50,699 nt of DNA from Bacteroidales bacterium (GCA_023231065.1 JALNWE010000018.1:1-50699); one strand, 5' to 3'. Shown: positions 7,434-16,755, counted from the first letter of the stretch. Program-made: numbers and translations. Notes: generated from the sequence alone by a model not told the origin.

Positions 7434-8402
7434 ATGATGAAATATTCTAACACTGGTTCCAAAGATACACGATCAGGTTTTGGAGAGGGATTGCTTGAAA
7501 TCGGACGTCAGGATCCGCGGGTTGTGGCATTGTGTGCCGACCTGACAGGTTCGCTGAAAATGGACGCTTTTGCGAAAGCTTTTCCTGAACGGTTTATCCA
7601 GGTTGGAATCGCCGAAGCAAATATGATGGGCATTGCGGCTGGCCTGACCATTGGTGGAAAAATTCCCTTTACTGGAACTTTTGCCAATTTTTCAACAAGC
7701 CGGGTCTATGACCAGATCCGCCAATCGATCGCTTATTCCAATAAAAATGTAAAAATCTGCGCTTCCCATGCCGGGGTCACACTTGGAGAAGACGGGGCCA
7801 CCCACCAGAGCCTTGAAGATATGGGATTGATGCGGATGTTGCCAAATATGACCGTCATCTGCCCCTGTGATTTTAACCAGACCCGTGCAGCGACCCTGGC
7901 CATCGCGAAGCATACAGGCCCGGTTTATATGAGGTTTGGCCGTCCAAAATGGCCCAATTTCACCCCGGTTGATCAGGAATTCGTTATTGGGAAGGCTCAG
8001 GTCATGAGGGAAGGCAAAGACGTTTCGGTTTTCGCCATTGGCCATCTGGTCTGGAATGCCTTATCAGCTGCTGAAATTCTTCAGGAAAAAGGAATTGATG
8101 CTGAAGTGATCAATATCCATACACTTAAACCCCTGGATGAAAACGCGGTCCTGAATTCGATCCGTAAGACCGGTTGTGCTGTTTCCGCCGAAGAGCACAT
8201 GCGTAACGGAGGATTGGGCGATACCATTGCCCAATCCTTTGTCAGGAATTTTCCTGCCCCACTCGAAATGATTGCTGTAAACAATACCTTCGGCGAAAGC
8301 GGTAAACCAGAAGAACTCCTGAAAAAATTCGGTCTTGACGTCCCCGACATTGTAAATGCCGCCTTGAAAGCCATCACCAGGAAAAAAGAGCGTAATTTTT
8401 GA
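7434..8402 (+). CDS. Transketolase, C-terminal (pyrimidine-binding) subunit
   Basis: This is the second half of the split transketolase, holding the Pyr domain and the C-terminal domain (322 residues). The activating glutamate lies in the motif VGIAEANMMGIAAGL, which contacts the aminopyrimidine of thiamine diphosphate at the subunit interface. It also has the typical HAGVTLGEDGATHQ segment and EEHMRNGGLGD in the C-terminal domain. Together with 4908-5753 it makes a complete enzyme. Two ATGs in tandem (7434, 7437) are possible starts; an out-of-frame ATG at 7430 runs only a few codons. Its stop is 6 bases from the convergent kup stop. Confidence 0.93.
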   Translation: MMKYSNTGSKDTRSGFGEGLLEIGRQDPRVVALCADLTGSLKMDAFAKAFPERFIQVGIAEANMMGIAAGLTIGGKIPFTGTFANFSTSRVYDQIRQSIAYSNKNVKICASHAGVTLGEDGATHQSLEDMGLMRMLPNMTVICPCDFNQTRAATLAIAKHTGPVYMRFGRPKWPNFTPVDQEFVIGKAQVMREGKDVSVFAIGHLVWNALSAAEILQEKGIDAEVINIHTLKPLDENAVLNSIRKTGCAVSAEEHMRNGGLGDTIAQSFVRNFPAPLEMIAVNNTFGESGKPEELLKKFGLDVPDIVNAALKAITRKKERNF

Positions 8403-8408
8403 TCCGGA

Positions 8409-10364
8409 TCAACCAGAATGTTTGGTCAGATCGTTACGGGTCAACAGGTTTGGGATTTCTTTATCGGCTGTCAACGGCACTGTTTCAATGGTAACATTAC
8501 TGGTATCAAGTCCCAGGGCATTCACTTCGGAAATTCCGAAATTCTTAATTACCGAATAGAGATCCATGATGAGTTGCTCCTTGGGGGGGAAGTCAAAATC
8601 ATAATTCTGGATCCGGTCAATGACGATAAACCGGAAGTCGGAGGCAATATGGTACTTCCGTAAGGATTCATAACGGCTGATAAGATCAATTTCATTGTTC
8701 TGGCTTAATTCAATCAAAACCTGACGGAAAAACAGGTTAACCCTGGGTTGGACCTTGAACCCGATCTTAAAATCTATTTTGATTAAAGTACCGGGTATCA
8801 TATGGACCACCTTATACTCCAGGACATGGGGCTCATCCAGGATGTCAACATGGAGCAACCAGTAAACATCGGCCCTTTTGGGATGTTTATTGATGATGGA
8901 ATAGATGATTTTCAACTCAATGTCAGTCACTGTATTGGCCTTGGTCAGAAAAACAAGGTTAGATGCATATTTGACAATGGATTCGTCATGGCTGATTTCC
9001 TTGATGATATCGTAGTATTGATCAATTTTGACAAACTCAATAAAACTGTTTTTAATCTTTCGTCCCTGGTACCATATATACATGATGCAGGACAATATTC
9101 CTCCAACAAGAATAGTAAACCAACCGCCGTGCGTGAATTTGTTCAGGTTGGCAATTAAAAATGAGCCTTCGATGGTCAGATAGACAGACAGGAAGATAAA
9201 TATGACATAGACCGGAACTTTTTTATAGTACATATAGATACTGAGCAATCCGGTGGTCATCAACATGGTAATGGTGATTGAAAGCCCATACGCTGCCTCC
9301 ATGTTGGAAGATTTTCGAAAACCGAGGACAACCGCAAGACAGGCGGCATAAAGGATCCAGTTGATGCTCGAAATATACAACTGGCCCTTTATGTTGGTTG
9401 GATAATTGATTTTGATCTTGGGCCAGAAATTTAGCTGGATAGCTTCGCTGATCAGGGTATAAGATCCGCTTATCAAGGCCTGGCTGGCAATGATAGCCGC
9501 CATGGTTGAAATGATAATGCCGATCATCAGAAACCAATGAGGCATAATGGAGAAAAACGGGTTCATCCATTCATTGATCAAGTCAGGATTCCGGAGGATC
9601 CAGGAACCCTGACCAAAATAGTTCAAGAGCAGACTGGCTTTCACAAAGCCCCACGACACGCGGATATTCTTCAACCCGCAATGGCCCAGGTCGGAGTATA
9701 GCGCTTCGGCCCCGGTAGTACACAGAAACACTGCCCCTAACAAAATAAAGCCCTGAGGATATTTGGTTAGGAAAAGATAGGCATAGGAAGGGTCGATAGC
9801 TTTTAAAATGGATGGATAATGACTGAGCTGGGCAGCGCCCAAAATAGCCATCATGGAAAACCAGGCAAACATGATCGGACCAAAAAACCTTCCTACCATA
9901 TTGGTCCCAAATTTTTGAACGAAAAACAAGATGGTTATAATGATCACGACAGCCGGAATCACGGGGAACCTGGGATTGATGTTAAGTAAACCTTCAACTG
10001 ACGAAACAATGGTAATGGAGGGGGTGATGATACCATCGGCCAGGAGTGTTGATCCTCCGATAATAGCCAAAATATAGGCCCATTTTGCCCGTTTCCGGAT
10101 CAGGGCAAAGAGGGAGAAAATTCCGCCCTCCCCATGGTTATCCGCCCTGATGGTGATAATAATGTACTTCACCGTTGTTTGAAGGGTTAATGTCCAGAAA
10201 ATGCAGGATAGGCCACCCAGGATGAAATTTTCGGTGATGGAACTGGCTCCGTTCAGAATAGCTTTCATGACATAGAGCGGGGAAGTGCCTATGTCGCCAT
10301 AGATAATTCCCAGGGTAATAAATAAACCAGCCACCGATAAAGGCTGAGTGTGTTTATTTCTCAT
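8409..10364 (-). CDS. kup: KUP family potassium transporter (second copy in the cluster)
   Basis: An inner-membrane K+/H+ symporter of the KUP/HAK/KT family, 651 residues. The N-terminal family signature YGDIGTSPLYVMKAIL is present near residue 22, followed by about 12 membrane helices (GEGGIFSLFALIRKRAKW, GAEALYSDLGHCG). A cytosolic C-terminal domain covers about residues 450-651. By eye it is about two-thirds to three-quarters identical to the neighbouring copy at 10455-12422, including the C-terminal domain, so they are tandem paralogues. It follows that copy by 90 bases. A TAnnTTTG element at 10393-10400 suggests it may also have its own promoter. Confidence 0.95.
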   Translation of the reverse strand: MRNKHTQPLSVAGLFITLGIIYGDIGTSPLYVMKAILNGASSITENFILGGLSCIFWTLTLQTTVKYIIITIRADNHGEGGIFSLFALIRKRAKWAYILAIIGGSTLLADGIITPSITIVSSVEGLLNINPRFPVIPAVVIIITILFFVQKFGTNMVGRFFGPIMFAWFSMMAILGAAQLSHYPSILKAIDPSYAYLFLTKYPQGFILLGAVFLCTTGAEALYSDLGHCGLKNIRVSWGFVKASLLLNYFGQGSWILRNPDLINEWMNPFFSIMPHWFLMIGIIISTMAAIIASQALISGSYTLISEAIQLNFWPKIKINYPTNIKGQLYISSINWILYAACLAVVLGFRKSSNMEAAYGLSITITMLMTTGLLSIYMYYKKVPVYVIFIFLSVYLTIEGSFLIANLNKFTHGGWFTILVGGILSCIMYIWYQGRKIKNSFIEFVKIDQYYDIIKEISHDESIVKYASNLVFLTKANTVTDIELKIIYSIINKHPKRADVYWLLHVDILDEPHVLEYKVVHMIPGTLIKIDFKIGFKVQPRVNLFFRQVLIELSQNNEIDLISRYESLRKYHIASDFRFIVIDRIQNYDFDFPPKEQLIMDLYSVIKNFGISEVNALGLDTSNVTIETVPLTADKEIPNLLTRNDLTKHSG

Positions 10365-10392
10365 CTTTCCATCAAGATTCTAAAAAAGCGGG

Positions 10393-10400
10393 CAAAGGTA
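10393..10400 (-). promoter_or_regulatory. Candidate -7 element TACCTTTG between the kup copies
   Basis: The minus strand reads TACCTTTG, 28 bases before the ATG of the downstream kup copy. It would allow separate transcription of the two paralogues. No clear -33 element. Confidence 0.45.
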
Positions 10401-10454
10401 ATGTTTTTATTCCCATCTTGTAATCCGGATTTTTTTTAACAACAGGAGCGCAAA

Positions 10455-12422
10455 TTACCCGGCGTGTAATGTTTGATCATTACGCGATAGCAGGACCGGG
10501 ACATCTTTATCGATGTAAAGCGGAACGGTTTCAACTGTAACGTTACTGGTATCAAGCCCTAAGGAACGCACTTCTGAAATGCCAAACCGTTTGATAAAGT
10601 TATAGAGATCCATTATGAATTGTTCTCTGGGAGGGAAGTCAAAGTCGTAATTCTGAATGCGGTCGATAACCACAAACCGGAAGTCGGCCTGGATATTGTA
10701 TTTCCTTAATGAGTCATACCGGCTGATAAGGTCTATCTCTTTTTCATGGCTTAGCTCTTCCAACACCTGTCTGAAAAATAAATTCACCCTGGGTTGTACC
10801 TTAAACCCGATTTTAAAGTCCACCTTGATTAATATCTCCGGGATAATATGGGTGACTTTGTACTCAAGCACATGCGGTTCATCCAGGATATCTACATGAA
10901 GCATCCAGTAAACATCCGCCCTTTTGGGAAATTTGTTCAGGATCGAATAGATTATTTTTGATTCAATATCCGAACTTTTATTGGCCTTGGTCAGGAATAC
11001 CAGGTTGGTGGCATATTTTGGGATGGAGGTATCATGGCTAAGCTCTTTTATGACATCAACATACTGATCTATTTTCAGGAATTCGATAAAACTGTTTTTG
11101 ATCCTCCGGCCATGGAACCAAACAAACATGATGGTAAATAAAATACCCCCTAAAAGAATGGTGAACCAACCGCCACTCTTGAATTTCTGAAGGTTGGCAA
11201 TTAAAAATGAGCTTTCAATGGTAAGATATACCGTTAACAGAAGGAGCAGCAGGTAAACGGGGATTTTTTTATAATAAAGATAAATGCCGAGCAATATGGT
11301 AGTCATCAGCATGGTTATGTTGATGGTGAGGCCGTATGCAGCCTCCATATTGGATGAACGCTGGAAGAACACAACTACTCCGACGCACAGAAAATAAAGC
11401 ATCCAGTTGATGCTTGAAATGTACATCTGCCCTTTGATATTGGTTGGATAATTGATTTTGATCTTGGGCCAGAAATTCAGGGAGATGGCTTCGCTGATCA
11501 GGGAGAAAGATCCGGTGATCATGGATTGACTTGCGATTATGGCTGCAAATGTTGCAATGGCAATACCTGGCATCAGGAACCAAGCTGGCATGATGGCGAA
11601 AAATGGATTTGCCGTATCATTGACAGAGCCAGGGTACATCAGGATCCATGCTCCCTGTCCAAAATAATTAAGGATCAGGCAAAGCTTGACATACCCCCAG
11701 GTCCCCCGGATATTTTTTATTCCACAATGACCCAGGTCGGAGTATAATGCTTCAGTGCCGGTTGTACAGAGAAAAACCGCTCCCAGCAGCCAAAATCCCT
11801 GGGGAAATTTAGTCAGGAATATAAAAGCATAGCGGGGGTCAAGGGCTTTGAAAATCTGAGGAAAATGGATCACCTGAGAGATCCCCAGTACCCCTAACAT
11901 CGTGAACCAAATAAACATAATAGGCCCAAATGATTTTCCGATCGTTTTTGTCCCATACTTCTGGATAAAAAATAAGGCTGTTAAAATGACAATTACGATC
12001 GGAATGACCGGAAGCCTTGCATTGACAATGCTTAACCCTTCAATGGCCGAAACAATAGTGATGGCAGGAGTGATGACGCTATCTGCCAACAAGGTACATC
12101 CTCCGATAATGGCAAAAATATAAGCCAACCGCGCTCTTTTACGGATCAGGGCAAACAAAGCAAAAATCCCCCCCTCCCCTTTATTGTCAATACGCAGGGT
12201 AAAGATGATGTATTTGATGGTCGTTTGTAATGTCAGCGTCCAGAATACGCATGAAAGCCCACCCAGGATAAAAAGCTCGGAAAAGGAGGTGGCCCCCGAG
12301 ATCAGGGCGCGCATGACATACAACGGGGAGGTCCCGATGTCGCCATAAACAATGCCGAGGGTGATCAGCATCCCGGCAGCTGACAGATTGGATATTTGCC
12401 CTTTATGGACCTGATGGGACAT
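10455..12422 (-). CDS. kup: KUP family potassium transporter (first copy in the cluster)
   Basis: A K+ uptake permease of 655 residues with the same architecture as its neighbour: signature YGDIGTSPLYVMRALI near residue 30, the membrane core with GEGGIFALFALIRKRARL and GTEALYSDLGHCG, and a cytosolic C-terminal region ending in SRNDQTLHAG. It begins 3 bases after the DedA stop, so it is tightly coupled to the antiporter-DedA transcript. Differences from the other copy are scattered over the whole length, as in an old duplication rather than a recent one. The two copies may differ in affinity or pH response, which the sequence alone cannot show. Confidence 0.95.
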   Translation of the reverse strand: MSHQVHKGQISNLSAAGMLITLGIVYGDIGTSPLYVMRALISGATSFSELFILGGLSCVFWTLTLQTTIKYIIFTLRIDNKGEGGIFALFALIRKRARLAYIFAIIGGCTLLADSVITPAITIVSAIEGLSIVNARLPVIPIVIVILTALFFIQKYGTKTIGKSFGPIMFIWFTMLGVLGISQVIHFPQIFKALDPRYAFIFLTKFPQGFWLLGAVFLCTTGTEALYSDLGHCGIKNIRGTWGYVKLCLILNYFGQGAWILMYPGSVNDTANPFFAIMPAWFLMPGIAIATFAAIIASQSMITGSFSLISEAISLNFWPKIKINYPTNIKGQMYISSINWMLYFLCVGVVVFFQRSSNMEAAYGLTINITMLMTTILLGIYLYYKKIPVYLLLLLLTVYLTIESSFLIANLQKFKSGGWFTILLGGILFTIMFVWFHGRRIKNSFIEFLKIDQYVDVIKELSHDTSIPKYATNLVFLTKANKSSDIESKIIYSILNKFPKRADVYWMLHVDILDEPHVLEYKVTHIIPEILIKVDFKIGFKVQPRVNLFFRQVLEELSHEKEIDLISRYDSLRKYNIQADFRFVVIDRIQNYDFDFPPREQFIMDLYNFIKRFGISEVRSLGLDTSNVTVETVPLYIDKDVPVLLSRNDQTLHAG

Positions 12423-12425
12423 ACA

Positions 12426-13085
12426 TTAAAAAGTTTGTCGGTTTTGGCCCATCTTGCTTTTGATAAAAGCGATGACCATTGGCAAAAGGGAAACAATGAT
12501 GATGGTCACGATTACCACTGAAAAGTTCTTTTTAATTAATGGGATGCTTCCGAAAAAATAGCCCCCAAGACAAAAGGTCAGGACCCACAGGATATTACCG
12601 ACGATGCTAAAGGAGATAAACCGGATATAACGCATCGTCCCGACACCCGCGACAAAGGGGGCAAAAGTTCTGATGATTGGCATAAAACGGGCAATGATAA
12701 TGGTCTTCCCGCCGTGTTTTGCATAAAAAGCATGGGTTTTATCAAGATACTCCCTCTTTATAAACCGGTAGTTTTTTTCATATACTTTTTGTCCCAGGAC
12801 ACGGCCCAACAAATAATTTGTATTATCACCCCCGAATGCCGCAACCAGCATCAAAACGATCAGTACAGGCAAACTTAAAGGTTCATTGGGCATGGCAGCC
12901 ACCGCTCCCGCTGCAAACAACAATGAATCACCAGGCAGAAAAGGGGTGACAACAAATCCCGTTTCCATAAAAACGATCACAAAAAGGATCAGGTAAGTCC
13001 AGGTCCTGTAATCAGTAACCCATTGCTGAATGTGAATGTCTATGTGTAAAACAATATCAATGAATTCATTAAGAAGGTCGATCAT
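12426..13085 (-). CDS. DedA/VTT domain membrane protein
   Basis: The 219-residue protein belongs to the DedA (SNARE-associated/VTT) family. Members act in membrane-potential homeostasis and, in characterised cases, flipping of undecaprenyl phosphate or phospholipids. Visible hallmarks are FMETGFVVTPFLPGDSLLFAAGA near residue 40, an ARFMPIIRTFAPFVAGVG segment with the conserved Arg and Pro residues, and terminal hydrophobic helices. It lies 31 bases after the antiporter gene and 3 before kup. That context fits proton-motive-force or ion homeostasis, although the specific substrate is not known. Confidence 0.9.
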   Translation of the reverse strand: MIDLLNEFIDIVLHIDIHIQQWVTDYRTWTYLILFVIVFMETGFVVTPFLPGDSLLFAAGAVAAMPNEPLSLPVLIVLMLVAAFGGDNTNYLLGRVLGQKVYEKNYRFIKREYLDKTHAFYAKHGGKTIIIARFMPIIRTFAPFVAGVGTMRYIRFISFSIVGNILWVLTFCLGGYFFGSIPLIKKNFSVVIVTIIIVSLLPMVIAFIKSKMGQNRQTF

Positions 13086-13116
13086 AAAAAATCAATTACC
13101 AGATTAAATCACGAAG

Positions 13117-14343
13117 TTAATAAAGATCAATTCGGTCAAAGGAATATTTTAAAAATATTGGGGTGAGGATTGTGGTCAGGATGGCCATCATGACCAGGAT
13201 TGAAAACATGGGGATGTCAATAAACCCATTCTGAAGCGCGATGTTCGCTATGACCAGTTCCATGATCCCACGGGCATTCAGGCCCAACCCGATTGCAACT
13301 GATTTTGGCTGGTTGAACCCTGCTAATCGCCCACCGAAATAACCTCCCAGGATTTTACTGATGAACGAAGCAAATAAAACCACCACGAGCAATACAATTT
13401 TATTCAGTGATTGTATTTCAAAGGAAAGCCCCATGGTAGCAAAGAAGATCGGCGCTAAAAAACCCATGGTAATCCCTGAGATCGATCGGTGAACGCGCTC
13501 ATAATCCCGGTCTGAAAACATGCTTCGGGGTATCAGGATAGCGCCAAAGAAGGCGCCAACCACGAAGTGAAGGCCAAGTAGTTCGGCAATGCTTGAAAAG
13601 ATCAGGACATATAAAATCACCAATGCAAACATAGATTCCTGCCCACGGAGATAATGGAAAAACTTGTTCATCCTCGGGTTGACCACATTGACTTTCCGTT
13701 TTGCCAACTTGAACAATTTATAGGCTACCAGAAGGATCGCCATGAAAACGAGCACCTTCAGCAACGTGATCCCGATGGAAAAAGTAAGATCTTTCAAGTC
13801 CTTTGAAACATCGTTTAAATCGAGGATGATGCCCAGGATAAGCATGGCAACAATATCATTGAAAATAGCTGCAGAAATAATGCGTTGTCCCACATCGGTC
13901 TGTAGTTTACCCAGGTCCATTAATATCCGGATACTGACCGGCAACGCGGTGATGGCCATACAAAGGCCGAGAAAAGTGGTGAAAGTATTGGAAAAATGAA
14001 ATACCAGTCCGATCCCGATTCCGCAAATCATGGGAACAATGAACCCAAGCAATGCAATCCAGATATTTTTTCCGCGGATGGAGTTCCGGATCTCTTCAAC
14101 TTCTATCTCCATCCCGGCAAGAAGAATCAACATGAATACGCCGAGCTCTGCAATGACCTTGATCTCTCCCGGGCCGGGAATAACATTCAATAAGGAAGGA
14201 CCGAGGATAATACCGGCAATTAATTCCCCGATCATGGATGGTTGGCGGAACCTTTCGGCCAGTTCACCTAAAACTTTAGCCGTCAGGAGTAAAATGAGCA
14301 GATTGACGATAAACGGGAACTGAAAATGGATCGGATGGAACAT
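13117..14343 (-). CDS. Cation:proton antiporter (CPA2-type Na+/H+ exchanger domain)
   Basis: An inner-membrane monovalent cation/H+ exchanger of 408 residues with about 12 membrane segments. Typical features are GELAERFRQPSMIGELIAGIILGPSLLN at the N-terminus (given here as the GELAE and GELIAGIILGP elements), NDIVAMLILGI with the ND pair in the ion path, and GLGLNARGIMELV near the C-terminus. It lacks an RCK/TrkA nucleotide-binding tail. The open frame can start at TTG 14367, but the ATG at 14343 (MFHPIHFQ) fits better with the candidate promoter at 14372-14379, giving a leader of about 23 bases. It is the first gene of the antiporter-DedA-Kup-Kup cluster. Confidence 0.9.
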   Translation of the reverse strand: MFHPIHFQFPFIVNLLILLLTAKVLGELAERFRQPSMIGELIAGIILGPSLLNVIPGPGEIKVIAELGVFMLILLAGMEIEVEEIRNSIRGKNIWIALLGFIVPMICGIGIGLVFHFSNTFTTFLGLCMAITALPVSIRILMDLGKLQTDVGQRIISAAIFNDIVAMLILGIILDLNDVSKDLKDLTFSIGITLLKVLVFMAILLVAYKLFKLAKRKVNVVNPRMNKFFHYLRGQESMFALVILYVLIFSSIAELLGLHFVVGAFFGAILIPRSMFSDRDYERVHRSISGITMGFLAPIFFATMGLSFEIQSLNKIVLLVVVLFASFISKILGGYFGGRLAGFNQPKSVAIGLGLNARGIMELVIANIALQNGFIDIPMFSILVMMAILTTILTPIFLKYSFDRIDLY

Positions 14344-14371
14344 CGGAAGCAATACGCCAGGTTTCAATAGG

Positions 14372-14379
14372 CAAAATTA
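14372..14379 (-). promoter_or_regulatory. Candidate -7 element TAATTTTG for the ion-homeostasis cluster
   Basis: The minus strand reads TAATTTTG, 28 bases before the antiporter ATG at 14343. It is paired back-to-back with the plus-strand element at 14418-14425, 38 bases away. Confidence 0.5.
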
Positions 14380-14417
14380 ATTGTTTTACCCGATCCAAAG
14401 TAAAAAAGCGAAAAAGT

Positions 14418-14425
14418 TACCTTTG
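14418..14425 (+). promoter_or_regulatory. Candidate -7 element TACCTTTG abutting the pnuC start
   Basis: TACCTTTG ends only 5 bases before the pnuC ATG (14431). Because start sites lie a few bases past this element, the pnuC mRNA would be leaderless or nearly so. No clear -33 element is seen. Confidence 0.5.
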
Positions 14426-14430
14426 TACCC

Positions 14431-15027
14431 ATGGATTTATCCTCCCCGATATTCATAGGCGCTTTTCAAACCAGCTTCATCGAACTGATTGCGGTTTTTT
14501 TCGGCCTGTTGTGCGTATGGTTCATGAAAAAAGAGAGTATCCTTGCTTTTCCTTTCGGGATCATCAATGTCCTGATCTATGTCATCATCTTTTTCCAGAA
14601 CCACCTTTACGCCAACGCGGCGATCAATGCTTTCTTCTTTCTCATGAGCGTTTATGGATGGTACAACTGGACCCGTGGCATTGGGGACAAAGGGAAGCTC
14701 CGGATTTCACAATGTTCCAAAACAGAGCTCCTGCTGGATGGCGTGGCTGTCATCTTTTTCTTTTTCCTGATCCGGTGGCTTTTAATCCGGTTTACCCCGA
14801 GCCAGGCGCCTTCGTGGGATGCATTTACCACGGCAGTCTATATCGTCGCGCAGTGGTTGCTTTCAAGGAAAAAAATTGAAAATTGGATCTTATGGATTTC
14901 AGCCGATTCCATTATGATCGGACTTTGCATTGCTGAAAAGCTCTATTTCACCAGTTTCCAGTATTTTATTTTTACCATCATTGCCGTTCTGGGATTTCTG
15001 GAATGGCGGATAAAACTGATCAAATGA
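14431..15027 (+). CDS. pnuC: PnuC family nicotinamide riboside transporter
   Basis: A facilitator of nicotinamide riboside entry across the inner membrane, 198 residues with about seven membrane helices. Family features include the early Trp/Phe-rich helix (FGLLCVWFMKKESILAFPFGI), ANAAINAFFFLMSVYGWYNW, and a late helix near EKLYFTSFQYFIFTIIAVLGF. The adjacent kinase overlaps by ATGA (15024-15027) and would trap the riboside as NMN. That argues for nicotinamide riboside, rather than the thiamine substrate of PnuT relatives. It is transcribed divergently from the antiporter from an 87-base spacer. Confidence 0.92.
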   Translation: MDLSSPIFIGAFQTSFIELIAVFFGLLCVWFMKKESILAFPFGIINVLIYVIIFFQNHLYANAAINAFFFLMSVYGWYNWTRGIGDKGKLRISQCSKTELLLDGVAVIFFFFLIRWLLIRFTPSQAPSWDAFTTAVYIVAQWLLSRKKIENWILWISADSIMIGLCIAEKLYFTSFQYFIFTIIAVLGFLEWRIKLIK

Positions 15028-15551
15028 TACGGAGGATCGCGATCACAGGCCCTGAATCAACAGGTAAATCGATGCTTACAGAGCAACTGGCTGCCTGGTA
15101 TCATTCGGTGTGGGTATCTGAGTTTGCACGGGATTATTTGTCGTACCTTCACCGGCCTTATCAGGAAAGTGACATTCTTTATATGGCACAGCAACAGCTT
15201 GTTGAAGAAGAAAAGAAAGCCCGGACCGCCAACCGCTTCCTGTTTTGTGATACAGAACTTATCGTCACAAAAATATGGAGTGAAGTGAAATACGGGCGAT
15301 GCGATCCATGGATTCTTCAAAATATTGATATTCACCGGTACGACCTTTTTTTATTATGTGATATCGATCTGCCCTGGGAATTTGATCCCTTACGGGAACA
15401 TCCTGAGAAAAGAAAGTACCTTTTTGATCTATATTTCAATGAACTCACAAACAGAAAATTTCCTTTTTTTGTTATTTCTGGGTCTGGTAAGGCCCGCCTG
15501 GAAAATGCAATTAAAAAAATTGATACCTTTCATTTTTCAAATTTGTTCTGA
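15024..15551 (+). CDS. NadR-like nicotinamide riboside kinase (AAA_28 ATPase)
   Basis: A P-loop kinase of 175 residues. It probably phosphorylates imported nicotinamide riboside to nicotinamide mononucleotide for NAD synthesis. The Walker A motif ITGPESTGKS lies at about residues 6-15, followed by SEFARDYL and a DTELIVTKIW segment typical of the NadR kinase domain. The adenylyltransferase and DNA-binding domains of enterobacterial NadR are absent. The frame opens at 15003, but the ATG at 15024 forms an ATGA overlap with the pnuC stop and begins directly at MIRRIAITGPE. I therefore take it as the start, translationally coupled to pnuC. Confidence 0.9.
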   Translation: MIRRIAITGPESTGKSMLTEQLAAWYHSVWVSEFARDYLSYLHRPYQESDILYMAQQQLVEEEKKARTANRFLFCDTELIVTKIWSEVKYGRCDPWILQNIDIHRYDLFLLCDIDLPWEFDPLREHPEKRKYLFDLYFNELTNRKFPFFVISGSGKARLENAIKKIDTFHFSNLF

Positions 15552-15571
15552 ATAAAGATCATTCACCAGTT

Positions 15572-16747
15572 ATGGAAAAACTCAGGGTCCTTTTTCTGCC
15601 ACGATGGTATCCTAACCGTTACGACCCAATGCCAGGCTTATTCATCCAGCGTCAGGCCGAAGCGATCACCCCTTTTTGTGATGTAGCGGTTATTTATGTC
15701 CATCCCGATCCGGACTGCCCGAATAAATTTGAAGCTGAATTCAGTGAGGAAAACCAGGTAAGGGTACTCCGGGTTTATTTCAGGCCTGTCGTTAGCCGCT
15801 TGTCTTTATTAGCAAAATTGCTGACCCTGCTGCGCTTTTATAAGGCAAATATGAAGGCCGTTCACAGTATCCGTCAGTTCGACCCCGAGATCGTCCATGC
15901 ACATGTGCTTACCCGGATGGGCTATATAGGGTGGAAAGTCAGTAAAAAATTTAAAATCCCCCTGGTGATTTCTGAACACTGGTCGCGTTATTTTCCTGAA
16001 AATAGAAGTTATCGCAAAGGAATCCATCACCAGGTCACAAAGTTTGTCGTGAAAAAATCAGCCGGGTTGATCCTCGTTTCAGCGATCCTCCGGAATGCCA
16101 TGGATGCCCTGGGAGTTGTCAGCCCCCATACCTTTATAATTCCAAATGTGGTGGTACCGGAGCCCTTGGGCCATCCGGAAAGCAAAATCAAAACGGAAAA
16201 AAAAACCATCATTCATGTCTCCTGCTTTGAGGATAAATCAAAGAATATAACCCTGTTTTTAAAGGTTATAGCAAACCTGGCCCGTCGCCGGCAGGATTTT
16301 GTTTGCCTGTTGGTCGGCGAGGGACCTGATTTCATTAGGATGCAGGACCTCGCGCGGGATCTTGGCATATTGGATTCCTTTGTTATCTTTACCGGCCTAA
16401 AAACAGGGACTGAGTTTTACGAATTGATGGACCGTTCTGATTTTCTGGTTCTATCGAGCCGTTATGAAACTTTTGCCACAGTGGTCGTAGAAGCTTTAAC
16501 CTGTGGGATCCCTGTGGTTGCGACCCCGGTTGGTGTTGTGCCCGAGATCATTAATGAATCCAATGGGATCATTTTGCACGGAAAGGATGAAGATGCAATG
16601 ACCAGCGCGATCGACCGGATGCTGGACCAATGCAGATCCTATGACAAAGAAGCCATTATGGCTGGTGTGGAAAACAAATTCAGTAAAAAGGATGTTGGTG
16701 AACAAATTGTTCAGGTTTATCGTAACATTTTACACCCTAACAAGTAA
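15572..16747 (+). CDS. Glycosyltransferase family 4
   Basis: A retaining GT-B glycosyltransferase of 391 residues, likely acting on the cytoplasmic face of the membrane in surface glycan or glycolipid assembly. The N-terminal acceptor domain starts RVLFLPRWYPNRYDPMPGLF. The donor domain holds LVGEGPD and the E-x7-E motif within SSRYETFATVVVEAL (about residues 296-310), then GIPVVATPVGVVPEII. It lies 20 bases after the riboside kinase and 8 before the formyltransferase-like gene, heading a set of three glycan-related genes. The sugar transferred cannot be read from the sequence. Confidence 0.9.
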   Translation: MEKLRVLFLPRWYPNRYDPMPGLFIQRQAEAITPFCDVAVIYVHPDPDCPNKFEAEFSEENQVRVLRVYFRPVVSRLSLLAKLLTLLRFYKANMKAVHSIRQFDPEIVHAHVLTRMGYIGWKVSKKFKIPLVISEHWSRYFPENRSYRKGIHHQVTKFVVKKSAGLILVSAILRNAMDALGVVSPHTFIIPNVVVPEPLGHPESKIKTEKKTIIHVSCFEDKSKNITLFLKVIANLARRRQDFVCLLVGEGPDFIRMQDLARDLGILDSFVIFTGLKTGTEFYELMDRSDFLVLSSRYETFATVVVEALTCGIPVVATPVGVVPEIINESNGIILHGKDEDAMTSAIDRMLDQCRSYDKEAIMAGVENKFSKKDVGEQIVQVYRNILHPNK

Positions 16748-16755
16748 AACATCTT

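Noticed and set aside
7692..8045. Minus-strand open frame of 117 codons inside the transketolase C-subunit gene
   Set aside because: It is an antisense shadow of an unmistakable transketolase domain.
14380..14430. Possible riboswitch (thiamine or NAD type) in front of pnuC
   Set aside because: Only about 50 bases lie between the two divergent promoter elements, and the pnuC element abuts the ATG, leaving no room for a riboswitch leader.
14511..14879. Plus-strand open frame of 122 codons inside pnuC
   Set aside because: It lies in a different frame of the same strand within a clear PnuC gene, without motif support.
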